Assembly (NCBI RefSeq): GCF_000150275.1
Contig: NW_002060949.1
Span: 3,540,449 to 3,604,448, forward strand
Reading direction: 5' to 3'
Length of the DNA: 64,000 nucleotides
Origin: Trichoplax adhaerens
Lineage: Eukaryota > Placozoa > Uniplacotomia > Trichoplacea > Trichoplacidae
The stretch's first letter is position 1. Each line of letters begins with the position of its first letter. The position numbers and the translations under genes were made by a program. Positions 17,301 through 28,893 of this stretch are shown piece by piece. The notes beneath the pieces were generated by a model. It was not told the DNA's origin. It searched no databases and saw nothing but the letters and a program-made list of their open reading frames with translations.

Positions 17301-20300
17301 GTGGAGGGGCTTTAATCAAAGAAGAGTGAAAAAAAAGTGGTTAACAGTAATGTATTACCTCGTTGTCATGGGAGATTATTTTATCCATTTCGTTTTGTAC
17401 CCTTATTAGAAAGACATGGTCCAGTGAGTACCGGAGTAAGAAGTATTTGGTTGAAATAGTCCAATGATAGAAATATTGGCTAGAGCATAAAATCTGTCTA
17501 GTCCATGATATAACACACGGCCACGGTTAATTAATTAAACTTACTGAAAAAAAATGGCCTTTGAAAAGGCATTTTTTTTCTTTCATGGACGGAGGGATAA
17601 AAAAGATTTCCAATATGATATGAATTTTTATTGTTTCAAATCTGCACAGGGGAAATTAAGCTAGAAAAGACAATTATTTGCACCTTTCGGTGATGTTATG
17701 TTTTACTTTGCATGAGTTAACTTGAATACTAGGCTTTTTATCCAATCTAGAATGATGATAATTTACTGTTTAAACCATGTTCATCATAGATTTTTCTCAC
17801 CATCATGAAAAAGATACTATAATACAATAAGACGATCCTCTACAGATTTTATCCCATTGATTTCCATTACATGATATATTGACAATTATCCACAGGATGA
17901 CCTAGTGAGGAGCTGGTAATTAATTAATCTACATTACGCCATTGAATGCATACATACAATAACGTATAAAATCATCACAAATAGAGATTGAAAACACTAC
18001 TATAATTACAATCATTCCCAAGTAGCTGGCTTAAAGAAATGGACTAAATCAATGAACCACAATATTAAGTTGGAACATTGTCAAAGTGGTTCATGAAATA
18101 TTATTGTCTTGCTTACCATTTTTTGTAATAGTGCCAAGAATGAATAAAAATTCAATTCTCTACATAATTAAAATAATTAAAACTAATATCAGAGCTGACT
18201 CTGTTTTTTTATCGATTATTTCTTTTGTGCAATAACATCGAAATTGACATGTTGACTAGTATTGGATAGACATTAATCCTGCCATTGAAGTAATAGACTA
18301 TATTATTCCTACTATTTTTTTGCATAACTATGTTGAAGGCTTGAACCATGGACGAGCTCACACTCCGGTTGATCCCATTGCTTGAATCGTATTTGAGTCG
18401 TTTACCTAATGGAAACTTTTTCGCAGCATCTTGTAATATTACATTTATGATATCAAGAGATGTCAATTTATAACTCAGCCCTGAAAATATAGTCTATTAG
18501 TTATTTTTAAAAGATATTGACTAGAACGAAATGAGTTTGAGCATTTTATAATTGAAAGAAATATATTCTATCAATGTTGAAGTTGTTCTATGTTTAACAT
18601 TCTTGTTGAATTTAGCAATTGTTATGAATTTCATTAGTGCCTACTTACCAATCGCTTTTAATGAATAACACGCTAATCCATTCTACCTTTTATTTCAATC
18701 TAGATCATTTTATCATCCTTTTTGAGTCCTTTTATTATCAAGTTACTTAAACATAGGGCTGGATACCTAGCGGTAAGCCGATCCTAACATTACTGTAGCA
18801 AAGTACTCAGATATTGTCCAAATACGTAACATGATTAATTTAATTTAATATTATTAAATTGGATTACTTTTGCTTGATGCTTACTAGAACTATTACAGTT
18901 TATTATAGTTAACACCATAATTACGATAGAGCAACATGGTAAGGTATCAATGAGCGTTACTAGAGTATTTTTTTGCTTATTTCTTGCGGCTAACTAGTAT
19001 ATAATGAAGAAATATTACTAGATATTCATCATTCGTCATGATAGAATCGCGATCAAGCATTTACAAAGATTTACCGTACTGTATAATCAACACCTTTATG
19101 CTATATTTTGTTTCTACATTTGTTAAGAGTTAAATCGTGTCTTCTGATGGAACACGGAACAATTATCTACAATTACATGATTCATCTTCTTCCTGTTTGT
19201 ACATAAATAATTCTATTATTTATGTATCATAAGATTTAAAATCAATTTCTAGATGCAGTATTAATAATATAACTTTGATGACGATGTACTACATTCTATT
19301 TCGCCTAGCTTAGCTTAAATAGCCCACTCAAGTGCAACTTCAATATTTAGATTGGAATACTATCTTATCCTAAAATTTAGATATAGCTGCCTATTTAGTT
19401 CCACTGTCACTGACGTAAATTAACAGATCTAGTCAATGATATATTGTAGTGGACGTATTATTTTTACATCATGTAGTCATCTGTCAATGTAGTCATATAC
19501 GGTAGTCAATGCATTTATACTCGTATTCGCATTAAATTTATTTCTTACTATTATTAACTTCAAGTGAGTTATTTGATGAGTTGTGAACAAGCTACGTCAC
19601 CGCCATCGATGCTAACATTTATTTCTTACAGTGAATAACGTCAAGTGAATTATAAGATGTAGTTTGTTCACAAACTGTATAAGAAGTGCTAGGCACACAC
19701 AGCTCTACTATATATACATTTTACATATATGTAAGAATATATTTACGTAAAATGCCCGATATTCTCTGAATATTGTAAAGGTATTGTAAATAATTTTGGT
19801 GAATTGGTAATCGCTAACATATTCACGCTGTATTTCTAGGTTGCAGCTAGATTGGCCTTTCCAATACTAACTATTGCGGCTATCATAACAACGTTGGTTT
19901 TTGAATCTCTTAGCCTCTTTTCGCCATGGCGTTCACCCAGAAATATTATATCAGTCGTGTATTTGGTGTTTGCAGTCATAGCTGCTGCTTTACATTTCCG
20001 ACTAGCTTATTCCATGTTTGGAAAAGGCTTTGATACGGAAACGGTATAATAATATCTCGAATAATTATTTTAATGTAATATTTATCACTAGCTGTAGTAG
20101 TAATAGCTGTAGATAATGTCGATATTGCTTAGATAAATTTAGTATGATAAACTATATAGCAATACTAAATGTACAAATCTCTTAAAACACTAAGTATATA
20201 GTTTTGGCTGCTCTTAATTTCAATAAGTGAATAACATATAAATTACGGTAGTTGATGAATTACGATTAGAAAACTTTTAATTATTATTTCTTTATAGCCA

Positions 20301-22381
20301 CATAATTTGATTTTGATACGAAAAGTCTTTATAATTACAGTATGTATTATAATATTAAAAGTAAAAGATGAGCTGGAACGTCTATAGTACACTAGTTAGA
20401 TCATTTTCTTGTTGTATTGTCATTAACACGGTCGATAAGAATATTTTTTCTTCGTACATATACGTAAATTTCTAACGTAATTAATCTTAAAATTTACTCG
20501 TTATAGTACGCAATTGATAAAGAAGAATCGGATAAAATTGATAACGTTATACTAAGACGTCAATATCAAGCAAATGTTGGCCACCCTGAGTACATTGTTA
20601 CATATGGACAGAATGATAGCGAAAGTGGCTATATACCAAATCAGGAAGGCATCGATTCTAATCTTGTCATTCATCTAGGAGATGCTATTTATCGATATGA
20701 ACGTAATGCAAGTAAAGAAACTATGAGCCTTGGCTCTTTGTCTAACGCAAACGTAGAGGATCGACGAAGCTACGTTAGTGGACCAATGGTAGCATATTCC
20801 AATAGTAGTCTCAACTTAATAGGTTCACAAAGCCGGCCAAATGTTAAAAATAAGATTCAATCTGTAAGTAATACTAGCTTGCGTACAGCTGATAGTTTGG
20901 CTAGTTCACAATCATCCTTTTTTGGCCGATCAAATGGAGCTGTTACTGAAGCAGTAGTGGTATGCGAGTACAACGGGCTTCAGAAAAATGCGACTTCGAA
21001 TAGTATTGACAGATCTGATCAAAGGAAAGCTCAGTCAAGTGGAGAAGCAGCTACTGCAAACAAAAATAAAAGACAATCTAGTAAACTCAACAATCAACGT
21101 GAAAATATACCAAAGAACAATACTAATAATGAAGGTGTGCGTGTTATTTCTAATAAAGTGCAAAATCAAGAAAGAAATACCGCGGTAAGCGAGGTAGCGA
21201 CTTCTAATTATGCTGTATGCCATTCCAGAGGCAGTCTGAATGCATTGGGCAGCAAAGATAGCTTAGTAGACCAAGTCGAAAAACAGCGCACATCGAGCCG
21301 TGATGGTACATTAGAATTTCAAGGTGTACGGAAAGCCAATAGTAAGAGTAGCTTAGTGGATCAGTGGCGATCAGGTAATAGCAGTGAAAGCTTGCATTCC
21401 ACTAAGAGGCGTGCTAGTCGTGATAGCAATGCTAGCAACCACCTCGTCACTAGCGACGGTGTTGGTTATAATCAGGGACAAGCAATTACAAATACGCTGT
21501 CGACAAACGATCAAGCAGCTATTTATGAACCTTTAATGAGTACTCCCATAAGTGACAATAGTAACGTACCGTTGAGCGAATACCCTGATCATAATATGAA
21601 GAAATTTAGTGACTTTATAAACCAGGGAAAGTATAATACTCAACCGAGCTCAACTAACAATCCCAGTAGCTCCAATCAACCAGAAATAACTCAGCCTGTG
21701 AATGTAGTAGCTTCAACTTCAAAACCAGTCGAAAGTGTTATTAATGCTCAGCACAGAGACAAAAATGAACGACCACTTTCTGCTGACGTTGTTAACTTAA
21801 GACATGATGCAAAGCAAAAGCAAGGAAATGTTGTAATTGCACCTAGTATTGGTGTTGGCCAGCAACCCCGAGCATCCGATACTTATTCAGTGGTATCAAA
21901 TGCGAGCTTAGAGATGCCTTGGCTAGGAAACGGAGGTGGTCAACGCGACAGCATTTATTGCAATCCTGATACTGCAACATTACGTAATGCTAGAGATAGA
22001 TTTAAATTAGCCGATAGATTGTATAATGATTTGAAAAAGATGCACAAAATTGAAGAAGATGCAGTTATTGCGGTTATCAAAGAGTACAAAGATATTATCC
22101 CTGTGTTAGGCGAAAAACATCAAAATCTCCGTGGCAAGGTCTATTGTAGAATCGCAAGGGTCTACTACAACTATTTAAAGAAAGAAGAAATCGCTGGTAA
22201 ATATGCGCAGAACTCGTTGCAGTTGGCACCTGAGAATAGTCAATCTGAAGTATGGTATAAAGAAGCCCAAGATATTCTACGTAAAGTTAAGCGTAAGGAA
22301 GAATGGCAAGACAGCATTAAAAGGAACCGATTAAGTAAATTAAGCGATACCGCCGATACGAAGTATTATTATACGTCATAG
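14377..22381 (+). CDS. Predicted four-span membrane protein with Ser/Asn-rich tail and TPR-like C-terminal domain
   Basis: Three exons: 14377-14514, 19840-20043, 20507-22381, all joined in phase 0, giving 738 aa. I do not recognise the family. Residues 1-110 hold about four hydrophobic segments: LIQIFMYGCLICGLVTAAM, LTLLIVLCIGSAM (crossing the exon join), LAFPILTIAAIITTLVF and ISVVYLVFAVIAAALHF. Residues 115-600 are a polar, probably disordered tail rich in Ser, Asn and Gln with repeated small phrases (SKSSLVDQ, SKDSLVDQ). Residues about 603-712 form a helical repeat with the pattern RIARVYYNYL..EEIAGKYAQNSL..W-YKEA, TPR-like. The same repeat occurs five times in the next gene downstream, so the two are probably related. 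The start is the first ATG of the exon. The first intron is 5.3 kb, unusually long here, and might hide a further exon. A poly(A) signal follows the stop. A receptor/adaptor-like role at a membrane is only a guess. Confidence 0.75.
14515..19839 (+). other. long first intron of the tetraspan gene
   Basis: Starts with a perfect GTAAGT donor and ends with tatttctag. It contains an (ATT)n run near 14729-14750, a GTACAGT-rich patch at 15410-15445 and a short perfect hairpin near 17546-17580. Frames inside (for example minus 18209-18466) show no family motif. No separate gene is supported, but an overlooked small exon or regulatory element is possible given the size. Confidence 0.55.
17546..17580. 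repeat. short inverted repeat (A/T-flanked hairpin)
   Basis: The arms GAAAAAAAATGGCCTTT and GAAAAGGCATTTTTTTTC are near-perfect reverse complements with almost no loop. It lies inside the long intron. The function is unknown. Confidence 0.6.
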
Positions 22382-22546
22382 TTATTGGGTATTAATGGCC
22401 ATATTTATATAAGATATGAAAGGAAGGCATTGAGGGTGGAAAGACTGTACTGTATAATATCAGGTCATTTTCTTCTATATCTAACTGTAAGAGTTATTGT
22501 TTAAACTAGTCATGGATTGACTGAGTGATTTTATTGAATTCACTGT

Positions 22547-22552
22547 AATAAA
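22547..22552 (+). promoter_or_regulatory. candidate poly(A) signal AATAAA
   Basis: Canonical hexamer about 165 nt after the stop codon of the tetraspan/TPR-like gene at 22381. Confidence 0.55.
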
Positions 22553-23600
22553 GATTTTAGAGAACATAGGCTGTAATTTTGTGAATAATTGATCCAATCT
22601 GTAACTATGGCTAAGGAAATGAGAGATTTTATTCTATTACAACTGTTATTGTGTAATATGTGATATTAGTACTTGCGCGTATGTAGTGTTGCTATTATTC
22701 CAGGTCGTAAGATATCCAGATTCTTGACTGATGGTGAAATTTCAACTTATCGGTCATTGAAGTATGTGCATTTTTGGCGTATATTTATGCAATGAGCCAG
22801 TAGAAGCCATGTTAATATATAAAATGTATATCTATACATGTAAAAATAATATATATGTATGCGTTTGTTACTTAGATGATTGAAGGTCAATTGATCTCAT
22901 CGCCATTATCACTCATTTCAATATTATTAATGTGTATTTTTGTTACAAACATCCTAAGATTATCACCTTTACAGTCTGGATTGACTACTCACTTCTGTTT
23001 ATTATAATTGAGCGATTGTAAAATTGTTGTGATTATGTAGATCACAAATATACGATTCTACAAGGAAATAACTGTACACTTTTATCTAACCTGTCATAAT
23101 TCATTTAGATATTCGGTTGGGAAACAGTATTTATCTGATATAAACGTCGTGCCTTGCAGTTTTTATTTACTGCATTTCGATGTTACTTTTTTATTGAGGA
23201 ATTTTGTTTGAGTAAGAAAAGAGTTGTTTTTTCAGATTAAATCATGATTGTTGATACTTATTCTTCAACATTTCATTTAGATCGAATAAAATCAACGAAA
23301 TACCACGCAATAGTTGTCGTTTTATGGATTAATATGATGTTATGGATAGTAATATACAATCTTTGTATATTGTCAAATCTACAGTACATCGAGTGCAGCT
23401 TATATGATGTTAGCATACAGTAAAGTATGTTCATATGAACATTTTTTAAAATCAAAATTACTTGAGATAAATGATTGGCGATAGCTTTACCAACGATTAA
23501 CAAAGGCCATGGTTAAGTTTTTTTCACAATGGCTTTTTTTATTAACCTAAAGAGTCCAAAATTAGAACATTTATGACGACAATAAATTATATTTATAGCA
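22553..23600. other. intergenic, nothing recognised
   Basis: AT-rich spacer after the tetraspan gene. Short frames on both strands have no recognisable motif. Confidence 0.5.
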
Positions 23601-24170
23601 CTCATTATCATATAATTAGTACCATTATAACTTCATCTAGTGCAAAATACGACATTTAATGTTGAATATTTATTTAGTCAAGCGTTTACTATGCCAATCT
23701 TCATTTTCAGTAGTTACATAAAATCAATTTCGTTAAGTGCAAAAATATAACATCCGCTGCTCAATTATTTTAATCTAGCATTTTATATTTACTAATCTTT
23801 ATTTATTTATGTGCGCGTAGGATTAATTTTATGCTATGCAAAGTACAATATTTGCTAATCTTTATTTATTTATGTGCGCGTAGAATTAATTTTATTCTAT
23901 GCAACGTACAATATCTACTGTTCAATAGTTTTTAGTCTATCGCTTTTATTTTTACCAATCTTCATTTATTTATATCGAAGCAATTTCATAATGTGCAGAA
24001 TACAATATCCACCATTCAATGGTTTTAGTGTAGTATTTTATTTTATCAACTTCATATATGTACAGCCAAGCAATTTTATGATGTGCATAATACAACATCC
24101 GCTGTTTTGTTATTTTAATCTAGCGTTTTACTTTACTAATCTTCATTAATTTATACGTATACGCGTATGT
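23600..24170. repeat. diverged copies of the 24.5-25.4 kb tandem repeat
   Basis: Repeating blocks with the order (taatctagcgtttt), (caatcttcatttattta), (gcaattttatgatgtgc) and (aatacaatatccgctgtt) are recognisable but more divergent than in the array further right. Two neighbouring copies near 23790 and 23853 share atttatttatgtgcgcgtag and sit about 62 bp apart, so unit length varies here. Confidence 0.7.
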
Positions 24171-24485
24171 TATAATTCTATTTGCAGCGAGAAAAAATGA
24201 AAGCTATTACAGAAACTTAACACTACGAGTCTACTGCCAGGTATGTCCTCCCCTACATCGACCGACATTGAGGACGCTAAATATTGACGGCTTCCTATCG
24301 TTAGGAGGAACGGTCACCAATACTTATTGGATAATCTAAAAGCAAGCACTTATTTATTGAAAAAAACATGGAAAAAGTCATCGATAAATTGATACTAAGA
24401 CATTCCTAGCAAGAAGCCATGTTATGGCTGTTAAGCTTCCGTATTAGCGTGGAATGAACTAATTACTTTTTATAACGTGTAAAAT
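24171..24485. other. non-repeat interruption inside the tandem array
   Basis: About 300 bp without the repeat phrases, higher in G+C around 24240-24310. It has no open frame of note. It could be an insertion or a unique spacer between two arrays. Confidence 0.45.
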
Positions 24486-25450
24486 GTAATGTAATATCCA
24501 CTGTTGCAACAGTTTTAGTCTAGCGTTTTTTATTTTTTATCGATCTTCATTTATTTATTTATATCGAAGCAATTTTATGACGTCAAAATGCTATATCCAC
24601 CCTACAACAGTTTAGCGTTTTATTTTATCAACTTCATTTATTGATATCGAAGCAATTTTATGATGTGCAAACTCAATATCCACCCTTTAACAGTTTTAGT
24701 CTAGCGTTTTTATTTTGACCAACTTCATTTATTGACATCGAAGCAATTTTATGATATACAAAACTTAATATCTACTGTTGAACAGTTTTAGTCTAGCGTT
24801 TTTATTTTGACCAATTTCAAATATTGATATTGAGGCAATTTTATGATGTGCAAACTCAATATCCACCCTTCAACAGTTTTAGTCTAGCGTTTTTATTTTG
24901 ACCAACTTCATTTATTGATATCGAAGCAATTTTATGATATGCAAAACTTAATATCTACCGTTGATCAGTTTTAGTCTAGCGTTTTTATTTTGACCAACTT
25001 CATTTATTGATATTGAAGCAATTTTATGACGTGTAAAATTTAATATCTACCGTTGAACAGTTTTAGTCTAGCGTTTTTATTTTGACCAATTTCAAATATT
25101 GATATTGAAGCAATTTTATGATGTGCAAACTCAATATCCAACCTTCAACAGTTTTAGTCTAGCGTTTTTATTTTGACCAACTTCATTTATTGATATCGAA
25201 GCAATTTTATTGATATGCAAAACTTAATATCTACCGTTGATCAGTTTTAGTCTAGCGTTTTTATTTTGACCAATTTCAAATATTGATATTGAAGCAATTT
25301 TATGATGTGTAAAATTTAATATCCACCATTGAACAGTTTTAGTCTAGCGTTTTATTTTGACCAACTTCATTTATTGACAGCGAAGCAATTTTATGATGTG
25401 TAGAATTTGACCTCCACTACTTGATTAGTTTTTAGACTAGCGTAGCAATC
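24486..25450. repeat. tandem array of about 91-bp units, roughly 11 copies
   Basis: The phrase ttttagtctagcgtttt recurs with tagcg near 24521, 24612, 24702, 24794, 24885, 24977, 25069, 25160, 25252, 25345 and 25437, a spacing of 90-93 bp. Each unit continues with attttgaccaacttcatt, tattgatatcgaagcaatt, ttatgatgtgcaaa and a variable aatatccacccttcaac. Two sub-variants alternate (cttcatttattgatatcg versus tttcaaatattgatattg). Frames are not kept open, so it is not coding. Confidence 0.92.
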
Positions 25451-26059
25451 TTCATTTGTTTTTATACAAGTGCACAGTACATTATCTAATACGATCATGG
25501 CTTGAACTTCTATTTGCAATACTTTCGTTTTGTGTCTTGGGTACTTTATATTTACATTCTATCATTGACGTTGATGGAAATTTCCTACACTATTTCCCCA
25601 CAATTTTGCCTACGGTATACTGTATATGTCACGGTACACTAGCCTGCTTGGCGTTCCTCATATTGTCTATAGTTCTGTGTGTCAACGTATAGCCAAAGAC
25701 GGTGTTGAGTTACATCATTCTACAATAACAGTCTATCCCACTTCAATAGACTCGACTTATGCAAGTTGCTCAACAGATCCGCCATATTTGCGCCATGTAG
25801 AAGTCGATTAAAAGAGGAAACTATCTTGGATTTGCGATTTAGTAGCCATTATTTCATCGGTAGAAGGCAATCATCTTGGAAATTATTGATCTATTGTCAC
25901 AAAATTCATTCCTAACCATCGAGACTACGTTATATCAAAAATTTCAACGAGGGTGGATGAGGGCGTTGTCTTTGTCAGGACTCTTCATTTCTAGCCAGTG
26001 TTGGAACATCCATACGACGATTGAATTGATCGTGGCTTACTTTCATTGCTTACACCCAT
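25451..26059 (+). other. spacer between tandem array and the TPR-like/J gene, with a possible small hydrophobic ORF
   Basis: A frame at 25456-25692 encodes 78 residues with two strongly hydrophobic stretches (LLFAILSFCVLGTLYL and TLACLAFLILSIVLCV). I recognise no family, and splice signals that would join it to the next gene are not clear. The region is less AT-rich than the array and should hold the promoter of the gene starting at 26060. Confidence 0.35.
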
Positions 26060-28783
26060 ATGGAAGGCAAATGGAATGAATCAACTCCGATGCAATCGAT
26101 TCTTTGCAAGTTTCAATCCATTAATCAACAATTTGAACGAATGAAATGCAATGACAAAACAAAAATAGACGATTATATCCTTATTGTTGATGGCTTGAAG
26201 AGTATTATCGATCTTCTAGAAAACCCTCAAGACGATCGCCAAAAGAGTAGTCTAAAAGCCCAAACTTGTAGTAGGATCGGTAGTATCTATTATCATCTAA
26301 TCCAAAATAGCGGTAAAGCCAAGATTTACTTCGATATGTGCATAGAATTGGGTGCTCAAAGTGCTTGGTTTGAAAGTTGGTACGTAGAAGCAGTGCAATT
26401 ATCCCAAAAAATTCAATCCGATGCTCAACGAAATCGATCAGATTGGCAAACATTCGAAAATAATTTACCCAAACAGACTACTTCGGGTGTAAATAGTCAC
26501 AATCAGTCGGATTGGAAAGCATTCGAGAAAGATTTACCTCGTCACGATACTGCCAGTGTAAATAGTCACAATCCAATGGATGATGGAAGCGATCAGAGTC
26601 AAACTCCAACAACGGCTGAAATTAAATTATCATCTATTATCAAGAAATTACAGGCTGCAGACAAGCAATTAGATAAATTACGAAGCAATAGCAATTACCA
26701 AACTGACCAGGTCTTGATTTTAATTGATACGTATAAGCAAATTCTACCTATAGCTATGGACGACGAAATCCATGATAGCAGTGTAATCGCTAAAACAAAC
26801 AGTAGGATTGGACTATTATTTTATCAATTCTTGAAAAAACCAGAAAAAGCCAAAGTCTATTTCACACGTTGTAAAATCGTTCATCAGGCCAACAATGATG
26901 GTAATAGCAATGAAGAGGATTGGTACCAAGAAGCCAATACTATGTTAAATTTAATTCAACAAGAAGATCATCCTAAACCTACTGAGGGTACGCAAAACCA
27001 ATCTTCTTGTAAGAGTAATCTTCATCAATCTATTCAAGGTCAACGTCCGACTAATGACAGCTCTCCATGGCGCCAACATTTTCCTGACTCGTTTGAAAAT
27101 GATAAAACTAATGGCAGCTATTCTACTTTTATGGATCATGTTAGTCATGATACTAAAACTGTTTTTACTGACGAAGATTTATTCTCATCATGTAATGGCG
27201 ACGATAGTCCAATTGAAGTAATGCTAGATTCGACCAATAAAGAATACAATTGTATAATTAAAAGTATGAATCATAACAATAATACTACTACTTTAAAATT
27301 AATTCAGACATATCAACAACTTATTCCTCGTTTCCATCCTTCACAATATCAAATTGTTGCTGAGATACAATCTAAGTTAGGAAATATTTACTACAAAATC
27401 ATTCGAAATTTAAATAAAGCGAGAGAATTTTACGTTAAATGTATTCAATTAATGGACACGCATAGTAATAAGGATGAAAATTCAGCAAGCGATTGGCTAA
27501 TTGCAGCTCGTCAGTCACTCGATCAAATCAATAAATTGAAGGCAGCTAGTGACCGTTGCAATGTAAATGCTTTTCAATATGACAATTCGATGTCAAATGA
27601 CTTTGGTCAAAGCACCAGTGGTAGTAATAATCAGTGGTCATTTAATTCTGGTTATACGATATTTGACTCTTATTGGACGCCTCAAAACGTCTTTATAGCG
27701 AAATTAAAACTTGATGTAGCAGAAGAGAAATTAAAACGTTCGCTTCATTCCAATAGCACCAATTCTGATTTACTCACACAATTGAAGAAAACCTTTCAAG
27801 AAATTATTCAAAGTGCTATCTTTAATGAAGAAAACTTAAAAGCAAGAGCATATTATAATATTGCCCTAATGCAATATCATTTAGATGTTGACAAAAATGC
27901 GGCAAGAACGGGCTTAGAAGCATGTATTAGAGAGGCGGGCAGTAGTTGTACAACTGAGCAGTGGTATCAAGATGCACACCAACTATTAAAAACAATAATA
28001 CGAGGAGATAATACTGCATCTACTTCGAGTAAGCAATCAACCACAACTGAAAGAACAGATATTGATCCTTCATCTTTTTCGTACGACAATCATATTAGAT
28101 TACAAATTGCTAAGCAAAGGTTTCATACTTCTGATCAAAAATTAAATACTCTCCAAGAAGCTAACGACAGCTGCGATCGAGATTTTGAAGCGTTAATTTT
28201 AATTGATTCATATAAAGAGATTATTTTCTTATTAAATAAAAATCATTTAGATCTAATAGCTCAAGCTAACTGTAGAATTGGGAAAATCTATTATTACATT
28301 GTCCGAAATAACGATAAAGCTATACATTACTGTCAACACTGTATTGATATGGCATCAAAGGAGTCGCGACTAGAGAGCTGGTGTAGAGCGGCATTTGATA
28401 TTATTCAGAAAATCTCAAAAGAAACGGAAGAAAATATTAATAAGCAAGAAGAAGATAATTTTGACATCAATACTGAGCTTATTCAGGAAGAAGAGAATCT
28501 ACGACAATCTTGTAACAGCATCGAGAAGCTTTTACGTTTCATTTACCAAAAGTATCCACTGCCTCAATACAGAGAGAAAAGCTATCAGTTACCGAAAGTT
28601 ATTACCATCTCTCAGGAAAAGCGATTGTTGAATAAGGCTCTAGTACATTATCATCCAGATCGCAATTCTAGGCGCGAATACGGTTTAAGATGGTATAAAC
28701 GGTGCGAAATGATAACAAGATGTATTAATGAATGTAAGAAGAAAGCTGCTATCGCTAATTGGGCTACGTTTGAGAATGTATGA
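26060..28783 (+). CDS. Intronless protein with five TPR-like repeats and a C-terminal J-like domain
   Basis: A single uninterrupted frame of 907 aa; an in-frame stop at 26027 precedes the ATG. Five related helical units of about 105-115 residues lie near residues 15-120, 188-305, 383-497, 543-649 and 679-788. Each has the pattern LI..Y+.II (helix), then L.A....RIG.IYY (helix), then KA..Y...CI (helix), then W...A...L..I. This resembles tandem TPR units. Between units 1 and 2 a short motif is duplicated (SDWQTFENNLP and SDWKAFEKDLP, each followed by SVNSHN-type sequence). The last 85 residues contain LNKALVHYHPDRN with H865-P866-D867, then RWYKRCEMITRCINECKKK, which looks like helices II-III of a J domain. 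The HPD motif is what stimulates Hsp70 ATPase in J proteins. The family name is unknown to me. It is probably a co-chaperone or adaptor. The upstream neighbour carries one copy of the same repeat. Confidence 0.85.
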   Translation: MEGKWNESTPMQSILCKFQSINQQFERMKCNDKTKIDDYILIVDGLKSIIDLLENPQDDRQKSSLKAQTCSRIGSIYYHLIQNSGKAKIYFDMCIELGAQSAWFESWYVEAVQLSQKIQSDAQRNRSDWQTFENNLPKQTTSGVNSHNQSDWKAFEKDLPRHDTASVNSHNPMDDGSDQSQTPTTAEIKLSSIIKKLQAADKQLDKLRSNSNYQTDQVLILIDTYKQILPIAMDDEIHDSSVIAKTNSRIGLLFYQFLKKPEKAKVYFTRCKIVHQANNDGNSNEEDWYQEANTMLNLIQQEDHPKPTEGTQNQSSCKSNLHQSIQGQRPTNDSSPWRQHFPDSFENDKTNGSYSTFMDHVSHDTKTVFTDEDLFSSCNGDDSPIEVMLDSTNKEYNCIIKSMNHNNNTTTLKLIQTYQQLIPRFHPSQYQIVAEIQSKLGNIYYKIIRNLNKAREFYVKCIQLMDTHSNKDENSASDWLIAARQSLDQINKLKAASDRCNVNAFQYDNSMSNDFGQSTSGSNNQWSFNSGYTIFDSYWTPQNVFIAKLKLDVAEEKLKRSLHSNSTNSDLLTQLKKTFQEIIQSAIFNEENLKARAYYNIALMQYHLDVDKNAARTGLEACIREAGSSCTTEQWYQDAHQLLKTIIRGDNTASTSSKQSTTTERTDIDPSSFSYDNHIRLQIAKQRFHTSDQKLNTLQEANDSCDRDFEALILIDSYKEIIFLLNKNHLDLIAQANCRIGKIYYYIVRNNDKAIHYCQHCIDMASKESRLESWCRAAFDIIQKISKETEENINKQEEDNFDINTELIQEEENLRQSCNSIEKLLRFIYQKYPLPQYREKSYQLPKVITISQEKRLLNKALVHYHPDRNSRREYGLRWYKRCEMITRCINECKKKAAIANWATFENV

Positions 28784-28887
28784 AGGTGTGTTATATGAAT
28801 GTTATTATATTATAGCAAACGCGGAATTGAATGCTAACGATAGAGAATTAGGAGTACTAAACCCCAAGAAGAAGATGAACCTTATGA

Positions 28888-28893
28888 AATAAA
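28888..28893 (+). promoter_or_regulatory. candidate poly(A) signal AATAAA
   Basis: Canonical hexamer about 105 nt after the stop of the TPR-like/J gene. Confidence 0.55.

Noticed and set aside
23874-24149. 91-codon hydrophobic frame
   Set aside because: Covers diverged copies of the tandem repeat; the frame is not kept in the better-conserved copies.
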